64,000 nt of DNA from Pelecanus crispus (taxonomy: Eukaryota; Chordata; Aves; Pelecaniformes; Pelecanidae). This document shows, in pieces, positions 60,173 through 64,000 of this stretch (its first letter is position 1; each line of letters starts with the position of its first letter). Below the pieces are notes generated by a model. That model had not been told where the DNA came from. It saw nothing but the letters and a program-made list of their open reading frames with translations, and searched no databases. The DNA lies in contig NC_134644.1 of the NCBI RefSeq assembly GCF_030463565.1, forward strand, positions 126,171,388 through 126,235,387, given 5' to 3'. Made by a program: the position numbers and the translations under genes.

Positions 60173-61299
60173 GTAAGTATTTTCAAATATACTTAATAAC
60201 CTGTATACTGTGTAGTGGCGTCAGCTGGAAAGAACAAATACAGTCCTTAAATACTGAATTTGGTGAAACTGTTCACTGCCACATAAGATTGTGTAAATAA
60301 AGGCAGTATATAGCTGGCTAAGCCAAAGGAAGTAGCCAACTTCCCTGCAAATACTGACATGGCTCTTCCGAATTGGAGCTGTGCCCATTTGCCCATTCAG
60401 ACCAGTAGGGACTTTTGTTCAAAAAGAGTTACATTATTCAAAAGCACCAGCATTTAAAAAACATACAAGGAAAGACTGCTTTTATCATTGCTGAAGGAAT
60501 ATAGGGATTTGAAAACCCTCATTTTATAGGAAATGAGCTCTTCTTTAATCAGAGGGATTTCCCTCATATCAGTCACCTGAAAATCCATGACTTCTAGTAC
60601 GACCTGTAATTACAGGATAAAACAATTCTTTCTGATGTGCCTTTCTTTTTTAAGATATTTTAGATATTTTTTAGGCATAAAAATATAAAGAAATACCATA
60701 GTGGGAAAGGAAAAGTAGGCTGTTTCATGAATACGAAATTTCATAAGCAGGCCAACAATATAATCATGTCTTGTGCCTCCCTTTGCTCTCAGCCCTACAC
60801 TGATTTATTGTGTGCTCTATTCTATCACACTTACTTAGCACTTCCAGAAATTTTGTTTAAATTCTTCAGGCTTAATCTGCCACTAAATTTATGTTTCCCC
60901 AAACTAAGTAGTCTGGAATGGCTACAGGCTGCACTGTAGAACATTTTAAACCACAAGTTTATAAAACTCTGTGGAAGACTAAAACAAATTACTGAGGCCC
61001 AGATCCATGAAAGTCTGAGGTGCAGCTTGGGTCATTTAGGTCAAAGAAACAATCCTCAAAAACATTCCCTAACCATTTGGATGTCTGAAAGTTGCTGGGA
61101 CCTGTGGAAGGACTTCACCTCAAAAGGTGCTTAAAAGCACCTGGTTGAGACTGCTCCAGCTAGGCTATTGAAGAAGCTTTCCTTTGATGTAATAGCCTAC
61201 AGGTTGACAAATTAGCCTGGGAAGTGGGCAGAGTTCAATGACTGTGTACAAGATAACTGAAGCCTACAGTCCTCATGTCCCAGCAGCTTAGACTTTGGC

Positions 61300-62168
61300 T
61301 GGACTGGGAAGACACTGAGTGGTGCGGTTGACATGCCTGAGGGATGGGATGCCATCCAGAGGGACCTGGACAAGCTTGAGAAGTGGGTCCTTGTGAACCT
61401 CATGAGGTTCAACAAGGCCAACTGCAAGGTCCTGCACCTGGGTTGGGGCAATCCCCAGTATCAATACAGGCTGAGGGATGAAGGGATTGAGAGCAGCCCT
61501 GAGGAGAAGGACTTGGGGGTACTGGTGGATGAATAGCTAGACATGAGCCGGCAATGTGCACTTGCAGCCCAGAAAGTCAACCGTATCCTGGGCTGCATCA
61601 GAATAAGCATGGCCAGCAGGTCGAGGGAGGTGATTCTGCCCCTCTACTCTGCTCTCATGAGACCCCACCTGGAGTACTGCGTCCAGCTCTGGAGCCCTCA
61701 GCACAGGAAAGACATGGACCTGTTGAAGTGGGTCCAGAGGGATGGAACACCTCTCCTATGAAGAAAGGCTGAGGGAGTTGGGGTTGTTCAGCCTGGAGAA
61801 GAGAAGGCTCTGGGGACACCTGATTGCAGCCTTTCAATACTTAAAAGGGGCTTATAAGAAAGATGGGGACAATCTTTTTAGTAGGGCCTGTTGTGATAGG
61901 ACAAGGGGTAATGGTTTTAAACCAAAAGAGGGTAGATTCAGACTAGATATAAGGAAGAAATTTTTTACAATAACGGTGGTGAAATACTGGAACAGCTTGC
62001 CCAGAGATGTGGTAGACACCCCATCCCTGGAAACACTCAAGGTCAGATTGGACGGTGCTCTGAGCAACCTGATCTAGTTAAAGCTGTTCCTGCTCATTGC
62101 AAGGGGGGTTGGACTAGATGACCTTTAAAGGTCCCTTCCAAACCCAAACCCTTCTACGATTCTATGAT
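61300..62168 (+). repeat. CR1 LINE fragment in TTR intron 3
   Basis: This is a sense-oriented CR1 covering the end of the reverse-transcriptase coding region through the 3' UTR. The conceptual frame ([54 protein letters not shown]) is interrupted by a stop at 61534 and a frameshift near 61740. It then resumes ([40 protein letters not shown]). It ends with CCTTCTACGATTCTATGATT. It is a dead copy, and the longest CR1 stretch in the window. Confidence 0.93.
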
Positions 62169-62375
62169 TGTTTGTGGACCTGTGTCCAAATCTCACAAAT
62201 TTCTCAGTCTTCAGTGAGCATGACAAAGTAATGGGGAGCATTACCTTTCAGAAGGGTAAAATTGATTGAACAACTGGCAAAGTAGTCTGCAGAGGAAATG
62301 GAGTGTGCTTGCTGATTCTTAATAAGGTAGTTTTGAATGTATGTTGATCATCATCAGAAGTTTTCTGTTTTGCAG

Positions 62376-62483
62376 GTGGTGTTCACTGCTAATGATTCTG
62401 GTCACCGCCACTATACCATTGCCGCTCTCCTCAGTCCTTTCTCTTATTCAACCACTGCTGTTGTCAGTGATCCCCAGGAATAA
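62376..62483 (+). CDS. TTR: TTR exon 4: C-terminal strands and stop
   Basis: This exon encodes residues 116-150 and TAA (62481-62483), after acceptor TGTTTTGCAG in phase 0. It reads [20 protein letters not shown] then [15 protein letters not shown]. The NDS sequon and the hormone-channel segment [13 protein letters not shown] are conserved. Confidence 0.97.
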   Translation: MVFTANDSGHRHYTIAALLSPFSYSTTAVVSDPQE

Positions 62484-62629
62484 ACATGTACTGTCATTAC
62501 ACAAATACCCTCCTCCACTAGAACTATCGTAGGCTTTTAGGAGGAAGACTTTTCCTACTGCTAATGCATAACTTTTTGCTACATTAGGTTTTTTTTCCAT
62601 TTTGTAACTTGGCAAACTTCAGACAAGTG

Positions 62630-62635
62630 AATAAA
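62630..62635 (+). terminator. TTR: Poly(A) signal of TTR
   Basis: AATAAA lies 147 bases after the stop codon and is followed by a T-rich, then TGTG-containing stretch. This gives a short 3' UTR like that of mammalian TTR. Confidence 0.85.
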
Positions 62636-62659
62636 ATGTTACTTCTTTAAAACAGTGAT

Positions 62660-64000
62660 TCTATTGGTGAAGTTTTATTGTGTTCTAAGGTGTCATGATT
62701 TGTGTTCAAGTGCAAAGGACATCTAGAAGCCATGCATGGCATATGGAAGCAAATTAACATTTGGTTTGGGTCTGTTATCTTTCTTCACTACCTTAAAAAA
62801 GTCTCACCAAATGCATTGGCTCAAAATAAGAAAGTTACAGAGTTGTGCTACCTTAACAATTTTGACCAAACACACTCAAAATAAGAAAGTCATCCATGCT
62901 ACTTATAGTTTATACACAGAAGAGATGGTCCTACTATCAACCAGGTCATAGGCTAAGTAAGAGAAATTCTGAATACCTAGCAGCAGAACAAACAATGCAG
63001 AAAGACTGTTGAAATACATATATCCAGAGAGCCAAAAGAGTTAAGATCTGTGTACCTTTACTCAAAACTTCAGGCAAACCTCAACGCTGATGTTTCAAGA
63101 GGAAAGTTTGCTGCTCAATCAATCAAGGAAGTTCTGAAGCAATTTCAGTTAGCACCCTTTTTAACAACTTTGATCTTTAACCTCGTTGGCTACCTTATTC
63201 AGGTGCATTCCAATTAGATCTCTAATAAGTCAAATCTCTAGCCATTATTAAAAAAAGTCCTAAAATAAAAGCATCATCTTAATAGTCTCTTCATATTTTA
63301 GAAACAGTAAAAGGTATGCTGTAGAATGACTGTGATTCAAATAATGTTGTTGATAAACTGACCAAAGAGTTTGAGGGCTTTAGCAGTGATTTCTGTAGAC
63401 TGATGGCCTACTGTATTTAAAATATCCTGAAGCAGAGGAATTGTTGTTTAACAGGTTACAGCAAGTACAGAGATTGTAACTGAAATCATGCCATTCAGAA
63501 ACCATCAGCTTTCATCTGCCACTGACCTTGGAGTTTATCTCTACACCCACAGCCCGCTGGGATGACTGCATACCAAGTGAATTCACAAGTCGCAAAAGCT
63601 TGCCTTTTACGTTTCACTATTTACGTTTTTCCCTGATTTCTGCACACTGCTACAGTTACGCAACCCTTGTAAGCAGTGCAAATACTTCCAAAACAGCACC
63701 CATCTTAAAGCATGCAGATTTCATGGGCTCTTACTATTCCTGGAGCTTGAAAACCAGTAGGTTTGGTTTGCAGCGGGCTATGCCCAGCCCTCAGAATAGG
63801 ACATAAATATGTTCATGCTGTTGTGGTGTAGTCACAAAAAAAAAAAAAAAAACCCAAAAAACTGTTCTGCATGTAGTCATCCACCTGAGGACAGGCTAAA
63901 CCAAGTTAAGAGAGAGTATGTGCATGTGTCTATGCAAAGATCAGAAAGACAAAGTTTAATTTAAAGAAGTAACAGTTCCCTAAAATGAAGCACAGACTTC
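62660..64000. other. Region downstream of TTR
   Basis: This is AT-rich sequence with a 17-18 base A run at about 63836-63852 and no recognisable exon. In other amniotes the next gene is B4GALT6 on the opposite strand. I see no galactosyltransferase coding sequence here, though part of a long antisense 3' UTR could not be recognised by eye. Confidence 0.5.

Larger units (their letters stand above)
54758..62650 (+). other. TTR: TTR gene (transthyretin), four exons
   Basis: Transthyretin is a secreted homotetramer made mainly in liver and choroid plexus. It carries thyroid hormones in a central channel and binds retinol-binding protein. The four exons give a 150-residue precursor: signal peptide 1-20 (MAFHSVLFVFLAGLVFFSEA) and a mature chain of 130 residues. 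The mature N-terminus [13 protein letters not shown] is three residues longer than in mammals, the avian form. The channel residues of [10 protein letters not shown] and of [15 protein letters not shown] are retained. The cysteine equivalent to human Cys10 is present. Introns are about 0.79, 4.28 and 2.20 kb and interrupt the gene at the conserved positions. The sequence agrees closely with chicken TTR as I recall it. Confidence 0.97.

Noticed and set aside
61333-62077. Open frames resembling a reverse transcriptase C-terminus
   Set aside because: They belong to a degraded CR1 LINE in TTR intron 3, not a host gene. The frame is broken by a stop and a frameshift.
62660-64000. Possible 3' end of B4GALT6 on the minus strand, expected from synteny
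   Set aside because: No galactosyltransferase coding sequence or convincing antisense poly(A) arrangement could be seen. Synteny alone is not enough to annotate it.
1-64000. CRISPR arrays, bacterial operons, tRNA or rRNA genes
   Set aside because: None was seen. The window has vertebrate intron-exon structure and LINE repeats, and no cloverleaf or regularly spaced direct-repeat array stood out by eye. A tRNA or structural RNA scan was not possible.

Overview
The window is vertebrate nuclear DNA, almost certainly from a bird. The coding is split into short exons with GT-AG introns. The interspersed repeats are mostly chicken-repeat-1 (CR1) LINE fragments with the typical ATTCTATGA-type 3' tails. 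The transthyretin gene encodes a 150-residue precursor with the three-residue-longer N-terminus known from birds and reptiles. An LTR-like fragment resembles elements I recall from many modern bird genomes. The species cannot be named from the sequence.

Layout. Positions 1-6900 are intergenic, with two CR1 pieces and no exon I can defend. A CpG island (about 6950-7660) holds the promoter and first coding exon of desmoglein-2 (DSG2). The DSG2 coding sequence runs on the + strand in 15 exons from 7311 to 29533. It joins with consistent phases into a 1123-residue protein, against 1118 in human. Its 3' UTR probably ends at AATAAA signals near 31371 or 31830. From about 31.9 to 54.5 kb there is a gene-free interval with several CR1 copies, an LTR fragment, homopolymer tracts and an isolated CpG-rich block at 38.6-39.1 kb. 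Transthyretin (TTR) follows on the + strand, with four exons from 54758 to 62483, a TATA box, a proximal promoter that looks conserved with mammals, and an AATAAA at 62630. The remaining 1.3 kb shows no gene.

The order DSG2 then TTR on the same strand matches the conserved amniote desmosomal-cadherin/TTR block (human 18q12). The two genes are not functionally linked. DSG2 is an adhesive cadherin of desmosomes. TTR is a secreted carrier of thyroid hormone and retinol-binding protein.

I found no new biological system. The points most worth a second look are a 36-nt DSG2 microexon, a probable GC-AG intron with an in-frame alternative, a CR1 lineage with a doubled 3' tail present three times here, a 70-bp insertion between two conserved blocks of the TTR promoter, and the orphan CpG-rich block. 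Family assignments come from memory of protein and repeat families; no database search was run.
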